Below, piece after piece: positions 47,059 through 57,625 of a stretch of DNA of 64,000 bases; the first letter of the stretch is position 1; every line of letters begins with the position of its first letter. The notes beneath the pieces are model-generated. The model saw nothing but the letters and a program-made list of their open reading frames with translations, did not search any database and was not told where the DNA came from. The DNA is from Mantis religiosa (taxonomy: Eukaryota > Arthropoda > Insecta > Mantodea > Mantidae), in NCBI GenBank assembly GCA_030765055.1, contig CM060950.1, positions 277,088,256 through 277,152,255 of the forward strand, written 5' to 3'. A program made the translations under genes and the position numbers.

Positions 47059-47849
47059 ACACGTTTGTTTTAGTCAAAATATGGTACGCAGCGCAGGTAA
47101 TACCACTGCACCAAAAATACACTCAGCGCTTTGAACGGGCAATCGGTCATTATATTTGGCGGAATCAGTTCTACAAAGTAGCTCGAACTCAGTTACGCCG
47201 GAAAATAACTGAAGGAGGCTGGAATCTAACAGATGTGTACGTGATGTGCAGAGCGCTGTTATTGCGTTCTGTTTTGGGCGCACTCAACGGACAGGGAAGT
47301 CGTCAGGACATGGAGTTTTGTCATCGCCTGACGTCCTCAGATACGACCCCACCTTCTGCATTTCGACAGCTACTAAAAGACTATCAGCATCTATTACCCT
47401 TGATTACAACGGAGTCAGGATACCTTACGACCAAACATTTGTACATCGAGTTGTTAAAGGATTATTTGTCTGTGCCAGCAATTGTTGCAAAACATCCAAA
47501 TACAACATGGGATCACATATGGAAACATTTTTGAAACACCTACGTTCCACTTGATTGGAAGGTGTCCGTGTACTTCTTTGTGAATGAAATAATCCCCACG
47601 GAATTAAAGCAATGTAAACATACGAGTAATTTAGCAGCAGTCCCATGGTGTAAACGTTGTGGAAAAGTGGACACGCAGATACACAGAATTACCACCTGCA
47701 AAAATGTATCTGAGATCTGGAGATGGACTAAAAATAAATTCGGCGTACTAGTTGGACGCAGGGCGGAATATTCGACATTGTCAGTAATTCTATCCTGGAA
47801 TATTAAGAAAGGCAACACTACACGGAATCAAATGTGGTTGATAATGTAG
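47040..47849 (+). pseudogene. LINE ORF2, thumb and C-terminal zinc region
   Basis: The first part (about 47070-47270) reads YTQRFERAIGHYIWRNQFYK and ITEGGWNLTDVYVMCRALLL, the L1-like region after the palm. A stop at about 47532 and a frameshift separate it from the C-terminal segment 47562-47849, which holds a zinc motif with spacing C-x2-C-x7-H-x4-C (CKRCGKVDTQIHRITTC, about 47649-47701), then SEIWRWTKNKFG. The last residues run past the point where copy 1 and copy 2 diverge. Confidence 0.88.
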
Positions 47850-49020
47850 TCTGGATTGGGGGATTTCCTTGAAAATCTATGTGTCAGAAGATCCTAGGAA
47901 GATGCTGATCAAGTTTGGTATTTAACGAATTTTCGTTTTTGAGTTATGCTCTTCAACATCGTACACACAAGCCTTTTTTAAAAAAAAATCACGTGTTACA
48001 CTCGCAGATTTTATCTACGTTTGCAGAAACTATTCGTAGAAATACTCATTCCTCTATCTACTTCATGTTAATAGAGATTAAAATTTTACTGTTAATTTTC
48101 TTTGACTGATAGTTAAAACTTTTCAGAGCATAGATGGTCCCTATTTGATGAATTCGAAATTACATTCTCTTTGCATGGCTAAGAGATAAATAATGAACGA
48201 CTTCCATTTAAGGAAGTACAGGAATTATTAAGTCCAAGCAAATAACTTCCGAAATGGTTCACTAGAAAGAAGCTTGTGTGCGACTCACATGACTTCCTCT
48301 ACTCTTGTGCAGACTATTTTGCAAACGTTTCTCGTTTTCTCTATCAACTTCAGGTTAAACGGTTAATCCGAAACATTTCCAGAAAATATCTTACTGCTAA
48401 TTTTCTGTAGTTGCCCTTGAAATTTTGTTCTCTGTGTGTGGCTTACAGATGAAAAATAGGAAGGGCACAATTAATGGAAAATTCAGACAAATGAAAGGAA
48501 TATCTCTGAATTAATTCACTATAAAGAATAATATAACAAGTTGTGTATTTGAACCCCCACAAATTTTTGTATACTAAGAATTTTGTCCATCCCTTACTGT
48601 TTACTAGTTATTCAAGTCATCCAGAACGTAGAAGACTTGTGAAGATAACAATGGAAAATTCAAGATATGGGTTGTAAATTTGTTATGCAAATATCTTAAT
48701 ATATGGCTTTTAATCAAAATCATTATAGCCATTTTTGAGAAAATCAAATAGTTCTGAAAATGTACCATTTAAAGAGTAGTCTGAGATGGAAGGGATTTTC
48801 TTAAAAATTTTCTTGTGGCATTATTGGAAGATAATAAACACCAAATTCGGTATTTAACCGAGGTTTCGTTTTTAGTTACGCTATTCACACACAAAAATAA
48901 CACACATCTTTTCCTTGACATCCTGTTTTTGGGTTTAGGAAACCTGAAAACGTACATCTTCTTGAAATATCAAATCTTTGGGTGGAATACAAAACTTCCA
49001 ATTACTGCGTAAGTGATAAA
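47846..49020 (+). repeat. Dispersed repeat, family G (long copy)
   Basis: Two tandem-like passes of the same modules: 47855-47950 (ggggatttccttgaaaatct, then ggtatttaacgaattttcgt, then tttgagttatgct) and 48729-48890 (agccatttttgagaaaatca, aagggattttcttaaaaatt, cggtatttaaccgaggtttc, gtttttagttacgct). Also 'tctatctacttcatgttaat' (48053) and 'catgacttcctct' (48289), shared with 52900-52990. The left end meets the truncated LINE copy 2. Noncoding as far as I can see. Confidence 0.65.
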
Positions 49021-49500
49021 GAAAGCAATGTTTGATTTATGACGGGAATGTACTATTTTGCTCTAATAATTCTCAAATACGGCGTTGTTTATCTTACGAA
49101 CTTATTTTTGTAAGCAGGAGCTACAGAAATACAGAAGATGGCACTTCTGCGATCACTGATGAACAGACAAATGAGTGTAATACAGCAAGCTTATTTCCTG
49201 CTGCTCGGTAATGACACAGAATTCCCTTTGATATATTTCGTGCATGAAGAAATGGATGAATGGCTCTGAAGGAGTGTTACGGTACACGTGTACAGGACAA
49301 CAGATAAGGATGCTCATCTGGTTAAGAAAAGTCTTCATTAGTGCGCACCTCGGGGTGCACTTTTATTGAACACTGTCAAATGTTATTTATGTGCCTCTTT
49401 ATGCCACCGATAACATCGGGCTCTAGCACAAACGCACTCACTTAGAGCTTCTTTTGTTTGTGTTTATCATGAAATTAAACACGCGCAGGCCTTAATTCAT
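49021..49500. other. AT-rich DNA without a recognisable gene
   Basis: No motif, repeat unit or ORF of note. Confidence 0.55.
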
Positions 49501-49718
49501 TCTGTACACTCACAGACCGGCTGAATAATTAATTACGCGACATCCTATGTGCCGGGCAGATGAATGTTTTACAAAGAATTGGTGGTATTGGTATTGTTGC
49601 ACTTATTCTATTGGGCGGGTAGCTCTGTGGGTTTGTATTCCATCCAAAAATTCGATACCGAAAATAACGTTTTGAGACTCCTTGTAAATAAATGAATAAT
49701 AGAAATAGGTTTGTCTGT

Positions 49719-49776
<58 letters not shown>

Positions 49777-50400
49777 ACGTGCGTCCTCGCGTATCTTTGA
49801 ACAACATAGGTTAAAAACAAAAGGTAAATTTAATATCAAACTTTTTTTATAGGTTCAGCATCTTCCAAGGGCGCATCACTAAGATTTTCAAGAAAATTCC
49901 CACTTCCCAAACTAGGCTTTGTATTAAACAATCGCCACAACTTTTGATTTTCTCACTACTGGTACGCTAACCAGTTGAATTAATTACCATAAGTTTAAGT
50001 CATATTGATGACAAATAAAATGCACATCTTGAATTTGCTGGGAATAACCTCTGAAGTCCTCATCATTCTAAGTAAGTTTCACATAACTTACGAAGAAGAC
50101 AAAATCTCGCAGCACAAATAATGTGGCTTTCCTTAAAGCATACAGTTGACGTCAAATGCACTTTTTGTGAAGTTAAATTTTTTTTAAATATTGCTTGTTA
50201 TTATTTTGAATTTTTCAACAGGTACTACTACTTTTCTCAAAGGAAAGTCACTTTCTGTCTTTCTTTTAAAGCAAAGAATACAGAATTTCAGAGCCATCAT
50301 AGAGCGACCAGTTCTTAAAATGCCATTATCACTTAAACCTACTTTCTCCATCTGGTTACATTGATACCACTTAATTTTTACCACCTTCATTTTATTTTAG
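49501..50400 (-). repeat. Dispersed repeat, family G, carrying a TG tract
   Basis: 'gtattccatccaaaaattcg' (49635) is followed 60-80 bp later by the TG tract and 'gtgcacgtgcgtcctcgcg', the same order as at 52730-52875. The right half (49840-50400) holds AT-rich family G-like modules. The orientation and right boundary are approximate. Confidence 0.5.
49716..49775. repeat. (TG)n dinucleotide tract
   Basis: About 60 bp of TG with one early interruption; the Thr-His ORFs on the minus strand are translations of it. Confidence 0.99.
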
Positions 50401-51364
50401 AGAATCCTCCGCGGAAAATATTTTATTATATCTTTCGTCAAAGGATATTAATAACACCAGATCGATGTTTGAATATCAATTCGCTATATGCTGGCTTTAA
50501 AATTTCCTAAGTAATTTTTACATGACATAGCGAGATGCAACCGAATATCAAGAGAACATCAAACAATGAGAGGTATTGAAAAGTTTAAAGCACTAAAAAA
50601 AGATATCTCAGAAATATGCGGATGTCGTAAAAATTATTATAAATAAATTGCACATTTTAAAAGTATCTAATCTTTTATGCAGTACAATTTTATCGATATC
50701 TCTCTGTTAATGTTTAGTAGTTGTACAAGGCTATACTTTCTTAAACTTTCTTCCTAATCAAGAGCAGTTCAAAACCATTTCCATACAATTTAAGATGTAC
50801 ATGTTATTTGACTGGTAAATAACCTAAATATTTTGTATTTTAAACAAAATCGTCATAGTAATTTTAATAAAATAAAAAATTACAAAAATATGGCATGAAT
50901 TCTTAAAATTTTTCGCGTTGCAGCTTAGGAAAATACGAAACTTAAAGACCAAGTTTTATCCAGTTATCACTTTTAAGTAATGTCGTTCGGGTACACGCTC
51001 ACACGCGCGCGCACAAATACACATCACAAAGTTTTATTTTTTTCATTTAAAGACTTCAAAACGTGCGATTTCGGTCCAATCTATGGAATTTTCGGGTGAA
51101 GTGCAATACGTTTTCCACCTAGTATGTATGTAGTAGAGAAAGTAATAACCACATGCGTCAACATTTTTCATATGAGATTGTAGCTGACCTCTGCTTCAGG
51201 TCCTAACACCCTTAGTACCCTCTCATCTCACGCTTCTCTCGCTTCTCTCCTGTCAGAGACATAGGCACAAAATATTTCACAGTTCGAGGCGCCAAGTCAC
51301 CCCTCCGAACTTTGTAATCGGGTAAGTGGTGCAGAATTCTTTGCCTGAACTGTACACAAAATTT
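50401..51364. other. AT-rich DNA with a family G fragment
   Basis: 51060-51150 (ggtccaatctatggaatttt, tgtagtagagaaagtaataa) matches the family G segment at 3385-3465. The rest shows no gene. Confidence 0.5.
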
Positions 51365-51576
51365 TTTATTCTGTGCTTCATAATACAATTTTCATATATA
51401 TTATTACTAGAAAATAACTTATATTGAATTTTCTTATGTTGAAATTTGGAAATATACATGACAATTTAAAAGACCGTCAAACTACCGTGCACATTTTGTT
51501 GCATTTTCACTGACGGCATGTATCACAAATGGTTTCAGTTCGTGACATGGAATGTATCTGGTTATAGGTTAGAACA

Positions 51577-51891
51577 TCAAAAGCACACAGAGTCTTCTTT
51601 CGTATCGCTCATCTCTCCCAGAAGAGAGATCTCTCCAAACCATGGAGTGTCCGCGACTTTTTTCAGCATCACTACGAAGTTTAAGATATCGTAGATCTCT
51701 TGTGTCGTAAAGTCTTCAACGGTGTGAGTGCTCGTACTCCTGAGTTCTTCCTCGATATCGTCATCAGAAATGGCATCATGAGGAATCACCAAGCGGTTCA
51801 ATTTTAACTTGAAGTGTTCGAGTGTGAAATCTAAAGCTGGGATTATCTGGAATCCTGAGTAAGAAGTACTCGCATCGTTAGATTCTGCCAT
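51577..51891 (-). CDS. Hypothetical protein, 104 aa, unrecognised
   Basis: An intact ORF with an ATG in a good initiation context (aacaaaATGG). The product starts MAESNDASTSYSGFQIIPAL, is acidic in the middle (DAISDDDIEEELRSTS) and has a helix-prone second half (EIYDILNFVVMLKKVADTPW). There is no signal peptide, membrane segment or known domain that I can identify. Composition is ordinary, with no tandem repeat, and I see no second copy in the window. A minus-strand aataaa lies at 51370-51365, about 207 bases past the stop. It could be a short single-exon gene, one exon of a longer gene, or an exapted repeat. Upstream there is no clear TATA box, only A/T-rich sequence. Confidence 0.4.
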   Translation of the reverse strand: MAESNDASTSYSGFQIIPALDFTLEHFKLKLNRLVIPHDAISDDDIEEELRSTSTHTVEDFTTQEIYDILNFVVMLKKVADTPWFGEISLLGEMSDTKEDSVCF

Positions 51892-52219
51892 TTTGTTTTT
51901 CCAGTAGAAAAATTAACATTTTATAATGTTTATTTAACATTGAGGTTTTGATATGTGATTTAAACAAGAAAAAAGAATTGAAGAATTTGTTATTCAGTTG
52001 TTTGTTATTCAGCATAAAATTGTTTTCATCGCCCACATGATGCGTTATGATCAGGCAGAGGGAAAAGGAACATTCCACTCTTGTTAAATGTTGTTCTCCG
52101 GCCTTCTTTTTCTGAAACATAACATCCTTTGAGATTCCAGCATTGTTATTGATAAATATAAAGATTGTATAATATCAAGACTAGCGTATAAAATTATTGT
52201 CTTCGCTTTATTTCCACTA
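51892..52219. other. AT-rich DNA upstream of the small ORF
   Basis: If 51577-51891 is expressed, its 5' region lies here. An 80-codon ORF (51878-52120, minus) is Lys/Asn/Phe-rich and looks like chance. Confidence 0.4.
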
Positions 52220-52740
52220 CTACGTAAGATAAATTTCGAGGGGTTCCATGTTCGATTCCTGTAGCCAAACTTGGGCTTTTGGGGGATCTTCCCCTGTCAC
52301 TGTATACGAGTTCAGGCTATGAGTGATACAAAGAGGAAGTTGTTGTGGGTAAGGGGATGAGTGGGACTGAAATTGGAAGTGCTTTCGATCATCCGCAACA
52401 CTCCCCTTACACACAGCTTCTATCTACTACCTCTACATCCACTTTATACCGCACGTACCGGCAAACGAATGCTGGGACGGATACTTCCTAACATTTCCCA
52501 TTTCACTTCCTTTCATTTTATGAACTTCGTTCTCTCCATCTAATCTTCCCGGGGAGCAAGCTTCACCGAAGTTGTCGGTGGTGTGAGTTGTGATGATGTT
52601 TGAGCTCTGAAAATGTGGTGTACGTCTGACGTGAGATGCGGTGGTCAGTCTGCCACCCTTCCAGAGGAAGCCTGCTCGAATTGTCGGATCTGAATGGCTA
52701 GTGGCGGGCTCTTGAGAAAGTATTGTAGTCCATCCAAAAA
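52220..52740 (+). repeat. SINE-like element with a decayed B box
   Basis: 'ggttccatgttcgattcctg' (52240-52259) resembles a tRNA-derived B box region, followed by a GC-richer body than the surroundings. 'gagtgatacaaagaggaag' (52321) resembles 31090. The right part (52540-52710) may be a separate repeat. The overlapping ORFs have no motif. Confidence 0.45.
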
Positions 52741-52810
52741 TTCGATGCCTAGATATCACCTCAAAAAAGACTGAAAAGAAGTATTTTCAGAGAAATGCCC
52801 ACGTGTATGT

Positions 52811-52874
<64 letters not shown>

Positions 52875-53034
52875 AGCTTAAGTAAAGAATCTGATGTGTG
52901 CACTTACATGACTTTCTCTGTTCAGTCTCGTGCAAATCATCCTTAAAATATTTGTTCTTCCTTTTAATCCATGCCAGTCGAGATAGGCGTTTGCAGAAAT
53001 AGGTTTATTACATATTACATTATAGGTACAACGA
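52741..53034 (+). repeat. Dispersed repeat, family G, carrying a TG tract
   Basis: 'ccatccaaaaattcgatgcc' (about 52731-52750), then the TG tract, then 'cttacatgactttctctg', matching 48285-48300. Confidence 0.55.
52805..52872. repeat. (TG)n dinucleotide tract
   Basis: About 68 bp of TG with one early C interruption. Confidence 0.99.
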
Positions 53035-53037
53035 GAA

Positions 53038-53304
53038 TGTGTAGTCTGGAGAGCTGCAGCAAAATTCCATCTTCCCAAACTCCAAGTCCTTCAAAACCGT
53101 TACCTTCGGATAGCAACAGCTGCCGATTGGTACATCAAAAATGATAACATCCATTCTGACATTTCCTTCCCAAAAATTACCGACTACTTCCTTACCTTAT
53201 CCCACAGTTTTTATAACAAACTCCCTTCCAGCTCCAACAACCTTATCCGAGTCCTGGGGAATATGATCTCGACCCCGGTGAAACCTATAAGCGACCCAGA
53301 CTAG
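53038..53304 (+). pseudogene. Jockey-like LINE reverse transcriptase C-terminus
   Basis: An open frame without ATG reads VWRAAAKFHLPKLQVLQNRY, then LRIATAADWYIKNDNIHSDI, then FPKITDYFLTLSHSFYNKL and a TAG at 53302-53304. The pattern 'LQ.LQN..LR...A..WY..N..IH.D..' is the conserved end of Jockey-clade ORF2. A 3' UTR-like segment follows and ends in a run of 12 A at about 53384-53395. The fragment is a typical 5'-truncated insertion. Its frame is undamaged over 88 codons, so it is comparatively young. Confidence 0.8.
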
Positions 53305-53396
53305 TGCTAGCCCCACCATAAGGCACTACAGAACTTATTCTGAGCTTCTAACCTTACAAATTCCAATCCCTACCAACCTGTTATAAAAAAAAAAAA
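53305..53396 (+). mobile_element. 3' UTR and A tail of the Jockey-like LINE
   Basis: 92 bp from the ORF2 stop to the A run. I could not identify a target duplication because the 5' boundary (about 53035) is not sharp. Confidence 0.6.
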
Positions 53397-53481
53397 GAAA
53401 TCATTACCCATTTCACCACCATCTACCCACCGTCATATCATTCAATACACACCACCATGTGGTTCCACCTTCAACGAAACC

Positions 53482-53482
<1 letters not shown>

Positions 53483-53518
<36 letters not shown>
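53483..53518. repeat. (CTG)12 trinucleotide tract
   Basis: Twelve CTG units in an otherwise ordinary stretch (accactgctg ... ctggcaat). No reading frame around it is supported. Confidence 0.99.
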
Positions 53519-53519
<1 letters not shown>

Positions 53520-53559
53520 CAATATGTGAATGCTTAAGCGAAAGCGATAATCAAATCTT

Positions 53560-54500
53560 TCAACAACTGATCACTGTGTGATAGCTTAGATATTTCGTTC
53601 CCTTTGCATGGCGAAGGCATAGAAAAGTGTTTGTAATAGAACACTTAAAACAATAGCAAAGAATATATTGAAATGGGTTATCTCAACAAAAAATACATAA
53701 ATTGCGTGCTTTAACGACATTTAAACTTAAATAGCAGGTTTAGTATCCCACCTACTTTTCCTTTTTTATTTCTCTTGTTCAAAGACAGACACAAATGCGC
53801 GGGCGTCCTTGTACTTTATTTTTAAATCCTCTGTGTTGCACTCCCGTGAATTTATCTACTTTTGTACAAGGTACTTTTACAAATAATTATTTCTCCACCT
53901 ACTTAATTTTAATCGAGGTACACATTTACAGAATTAACTTATTGCTAATTTCTTGTAGGTACATGAGGAATACGGGAATACAGCAGGCTCTACGCTACAG
54001 TGAAATATTTGAAGCCTACAGCTGGTTACCATTTAGTGGCTTTAAAATTCCCTTTTCTTTGCATGCCCAGGAACTAAAAATGACTCTTAGATGGCTTTTA
54101 GGTGGTTCCAAAACATGTATATCTGGCGAAAGCTTGATGTTGAACTTTTGGGGCGGAATACGATATACTTTCCCTACTTACTATATGTAGTAGAGAAGAT
54201 AAAAACGAAAAGTTAATAAAACAGTAAACTTGATATTCAAATTGTACATATTCGATGATGAGATATGAAGGTTTACAACAAAATCCCCTATTTTAAACTA
54301 TCTGGAAAATGTTCCGAAATATTTGTCACTAATGATTTTGATAAAATATCACACGTTTACGATATTGTCACGACAAATGAAATGTGTATCTAAAGTTTTC
54401 TGAGAGTATCCATTGAAGATCTGTTCTTTTGGATTTCTTTCGGATAACTTGTAAACGTAAGAGATACAGAAAATACAGATCTCGTTAAATCACACAATTT
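53560..54500 (+). repeat. Dispersed repeat, family G
   Basis: It shares 'ccctttgcatggc' (53598, as 'ctctttgcatggct' at 48168), 'aaacaatagcaaagaatat' (53647, as 20371 and 61755), 'tctccacctacttaatttta' (53893, as 48053) and 'tgtagtagaga' (54186, as 51128). The 131-codon ORF at 53795-54190 lies entirely within it and is not conserved in other copies. Confidence 0.55.
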
Positions 54501-54561
54501 ATCACGAATATAATTTTTTGGCGTTAACGTCCGAGATAATTTTAATTTATCCATCACGTAC

Positions 54562-54562
<1 letters not shown>

Positions 54563-54617
<55 letters not shown>
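54563..54617. repeat. (TA)n tract between short direct repeats
   Basis: About 27 TA units. 'atccatcacgta' (54549-54560) on the left and 'atccatcatgta' (54616-54627) on the right are direct repeats with one mismatch. Confidence 0.95.
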
Positions 54618-54619
<2 letters not shown>

Positions 54620-54884
54620 ATCATGTAAGATAAGCGTTTTCGAGATATTCATTGATGTTGGTTTGAATTTTTAAATATGTATACGTTTTTGAAGCATGAA
54701 GCCATTGTCTTTTTCATGCAGGCTACAAATTTATCGGGTCATGTAAGCAGAATAGAATGTCAAATCTTGAAAGGTTTAAATATCACTTACGCCTACTATG
54801 TTTAATGTTCATTCTATTTGCAAGGAATTATATAATATAAGCATATCGACAAATGTAGATTAACATGAAGTGCATAGGAGGACA

Positions 54885-55030
54885 AATTCTGCCTCTACGG
54901 TCGAGTTGTCAATGTCGTGACTTCTCACTCTAAAAGTTCCTGGTTCGATTACTGGCTGGGCTGGAAATTTTTCTTTAACCATAATAATTTCCTCTCCCAA
55001 AAGAAGCTGGAAATATGAATGTGGGTGTTT
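54885..55030 (+). repeat. tRNA-headed SINE, family E
   Basis: 'ggttcgattactgg' (54942-54955) is the B box; 'gctggaaatttttctttaacc' follows. It aligns with 7140-7190. 'ctacggtcgagttgtcaatg' at the left may be the A box side. Confidence 0.7.
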
Positions 55031-55337
55031 TTAAGGTTAAATGTGATAAAAACAAAGTTAAGACATCCTACATTTTAGCAAACAATAACACCATCAACTG
55101 TTTTTTCAAGTCATGACCCCCGATAGAACCAAAGGAGTTAAAGGAGGCTGTGCAATAGGAACAATAAAACACAAAATCATTTTAGGAATAGTTTGTCAAA
55201 GAGTTGTTAAGGAAAGTCATGTTAATTTAACACATCAGATTTTTAAGCAGCCGATTGCAATGTGGACTACGTAAAAGCCTTGCAGTCGGACAGTTACAAC
55301 AGAATTAACAGAAAATAGAGCGTTTAGCCTTTCGAAC

Positions 55338-55580
55338 GATTTGTTTTAATTTTAATCCTCCAACGTTAAGTCATATCGTACGATGAATAAAATGGGTGAA
55401 ATGATGTTCAAATGAGTCGAGGGTCCATGGAGCTTAGAATTACCCGACATTCGTCTTTCAGGGTAAGGAAATCCCCGGAAAGGCCCTTATTCAGACAACT
55501 CAGCTTAACCGAGATTCGAACTCGGGTCCTTCCAAACGTGAGACAGAGGGCTATTTCCTACGCTACAGAGGCGAGCTTTC
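55338..55580 (-). repeat. tRNA-headed SINE, family A
   Basis: On the minus strand: head to 55580, B box 'cgagttcgaatctcgg', body with 'ggggatttccttaccctgaa', tail 'gatatgacttaacgttggagg' with an A-rich end at the left. The ORF at 55412-55633 is inside this repeat. Confidence 0.9.
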
Positions 55581-55841
55581 TCACGATTATGTTACACTAT
55601 AGGCGTTTAAAGAGGAAAATTGCTCTACTATAAGTGATGGAGAACGTTCTGTGGTTGTAGCTTCTATTACCGTGCATTTTTCTCCGTTTCATATTGTGCT
55701 TTGAATTTTAACATGCCTACGTAATAAAGTATGACCTTTCCCTTAAGTCAAGCAGTATGCTAAATGTGAATTAAAATAAATAGAAATTTAATTCAGCACT
55801 TGGTGGAAAATGAAAATGAACATGGAGGGCATACTTAAGAG

Positions 55842-56135
55842 TTTTTTTTTTTTTTTCATTTATACCCCGCCTTTAACTGCAGTGGTTATATAGGCCTCCG
55901 TTCTCTTTTGGAACATACCGATGGTGTTAACCCGTATACGTTGGGTTGCTTGTACTTTGTATTTTAATGATTAGATCACGCACACATTTACACTCTCATT
56001 CATACTTCCAGACTCTGGAAAAAGATGGGTAATCATCTTGGCTGGAGAAAAATCCCCACCCCCTGCCGCAAATCGAACTCGGGACCCCTTGTACAGCAGG
56101 CAGGTGCTCTACCGACTGAGCTACGAGACCAAATC
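55842..56135 (-). repeat. tRNA-headed SINE, family B
   Basis: On the minus strand: head with A-box 'tagctcagtcggtagagcac' (56110-56129) and B box 'gagttcgatttgcgg', body 'gggatttttctccagccaag', 'ccagagtctggaagtatgaa', and tail 'aaaggcggggtataaatg' plus an A run (T run at 55842-55856). It aligns over its length with 58084-58356. Confidence 0.92.
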
Positions 56136-57625
56136 TCTTAGAGATTTATTTTCAGCCAATTTTAAACATATTAGCACCACTAACATCAGCACAAATCATT
56201 ACTGATAGTTACTGGTTGGCAAAACTGAATTGGCTGGAACCTTAATCACCACACGTGGAGTCATTGTAAAGATTTCATTTTCGGAGCTGCCATTAGAGGA
56301 AAAGCTTACTAAATCTGCTACATATAATGAATAAATCCCTCCATGTTATGTAGAAGAAGGAGATGGTGCGGTCTACTATAATGTGTGGTCTCATTGCAGT
56401 TTTGAATACTTCGTGAGACTTTACACAAACGTTTGTATTGACTTGGAGTTTTTAAACAGTTCACAACACAATGTACGAAAAAGAAAGGGAAAAAAAGCGT
56501 TGTGTATATGAATACATCACAAATTATGCGTGTATCTTGCTTTTATTTTATAACTTGAATTAACATTGTTGTTAATTACGAAAATGTTATGGATGTTAAT
56601 ATCGCTAATCTCGCGCGGATGAAGGTACGATGCGGGAATTTCACAATTCAGCCCCTAGGAACAAGATAATTGTAACCCTCGAGAGTACAATTGCTCAGAA
56701 GCTGTAGGGTTTACTACAATTTCTTTTTAGCCATTATCTTAGGAACACTGATCTAAATAAATATTTTAATATCTACAGAGTGTTTATTACTACTGTTTGG
56801 CATTTGTAACGGCTTATTTTTAAAACAATAGCTGCGGCAGACAGGCAGATAGGGCTAGTTACCTCGTGGAGCTGACGTACTTGCAAATAATTTCTCTACA
56901 GTTTCATCGATGCTTGCGTCGACTGTTTGTTACTAAATACCTATAGAAACTTCATTACGTCAGGTTATCGTTCTTCTTGTCCGATCTTTTTATTTCTCTT
57001 TTGAAGCCTGGTAATTATAAAAGTACTCGTAAATATGTGCCTGTGTATAAACAATTTGTCCCAGTGAAAACAACCATACAGAATCCAAAATGTGTAAATT
57101 TTAACCATGCCACATGGCTTTGTCTGAGACTGTGAGAGGTAATGGATGACGTCAGTTGCTTAGCTTAGAAATGTAGCACCTTGAATTTCGAAGTCTAACA
57201 CAGATGGAATATAAGCTTACTCAGCACATTGTTAAACCGCTTATGCTTTCTGTAGGTACATGGGTTAGTTCCTTTAATGCGTGCAAATTTTATAAGCTCT
57301 ACTGAATATTCTGTTTGGAGGTTATGCACTCTTCTTTTCACTGTATCTTTATTTAGCAGATGAGTTTTGTCCATCTGAAACACAGAACTTTTATGCAAAT
57401 ACCTATACATGTGTGTGGTTGTTTGTTCTATATGAGCGTTAGAACTTACAAGTTATATATTATAACTCCTTGTTTCGGAGTTTGAACGTTCCTTCCCTCC
57501 CCCAAGAACGTGTTTTTCCCTGTTTTACTACAAAATACAGCTTAGGCATAGTTTAGAGTCTTCTAGAATTTTCGTTACCGACGATTACTGCCGAGTTAAA
57601 TCACTGGCCAGAATGCTGTTCTGAT
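56136..57625. other. AT-rich DNA without a recognisable gene
   Basis: A TGACGTCA site lies at 57147-57154. The ORF at 57195-57410 has no recognisable motif. Confidence 0.55.

Larger units (their letters stand above)
43733..47845 (+). mobile_element. LINE copy 2 (L1/Tx1-like non-LTR retrotransposon), nearly complete layout
   Basis: Order: 5' UTR (43733-43895), ORF1 (43896-45062), ORF2 with an AP-type endonuclease, reverse transcriptase and C-terminal zinc motif. The 3' end diverges from copy 1 at about 47838 and lacks a 3' UTR and A tail. The clade is judged from the RRM-like plus CCHC ORF1, an AP endonuclease, an L1-style 'LIPK...YRPI.LLN.D.K..SKI.ANRM' block and the thumb region with GGWNL. 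L1/Tx1 is the best guess. Confidence 0.92.

Noticed and set aside
53795..54190. 131-codon ORF as a possible gene
   Set aside because: It lies completely in repeat family G and the frame is not kept in other copies.
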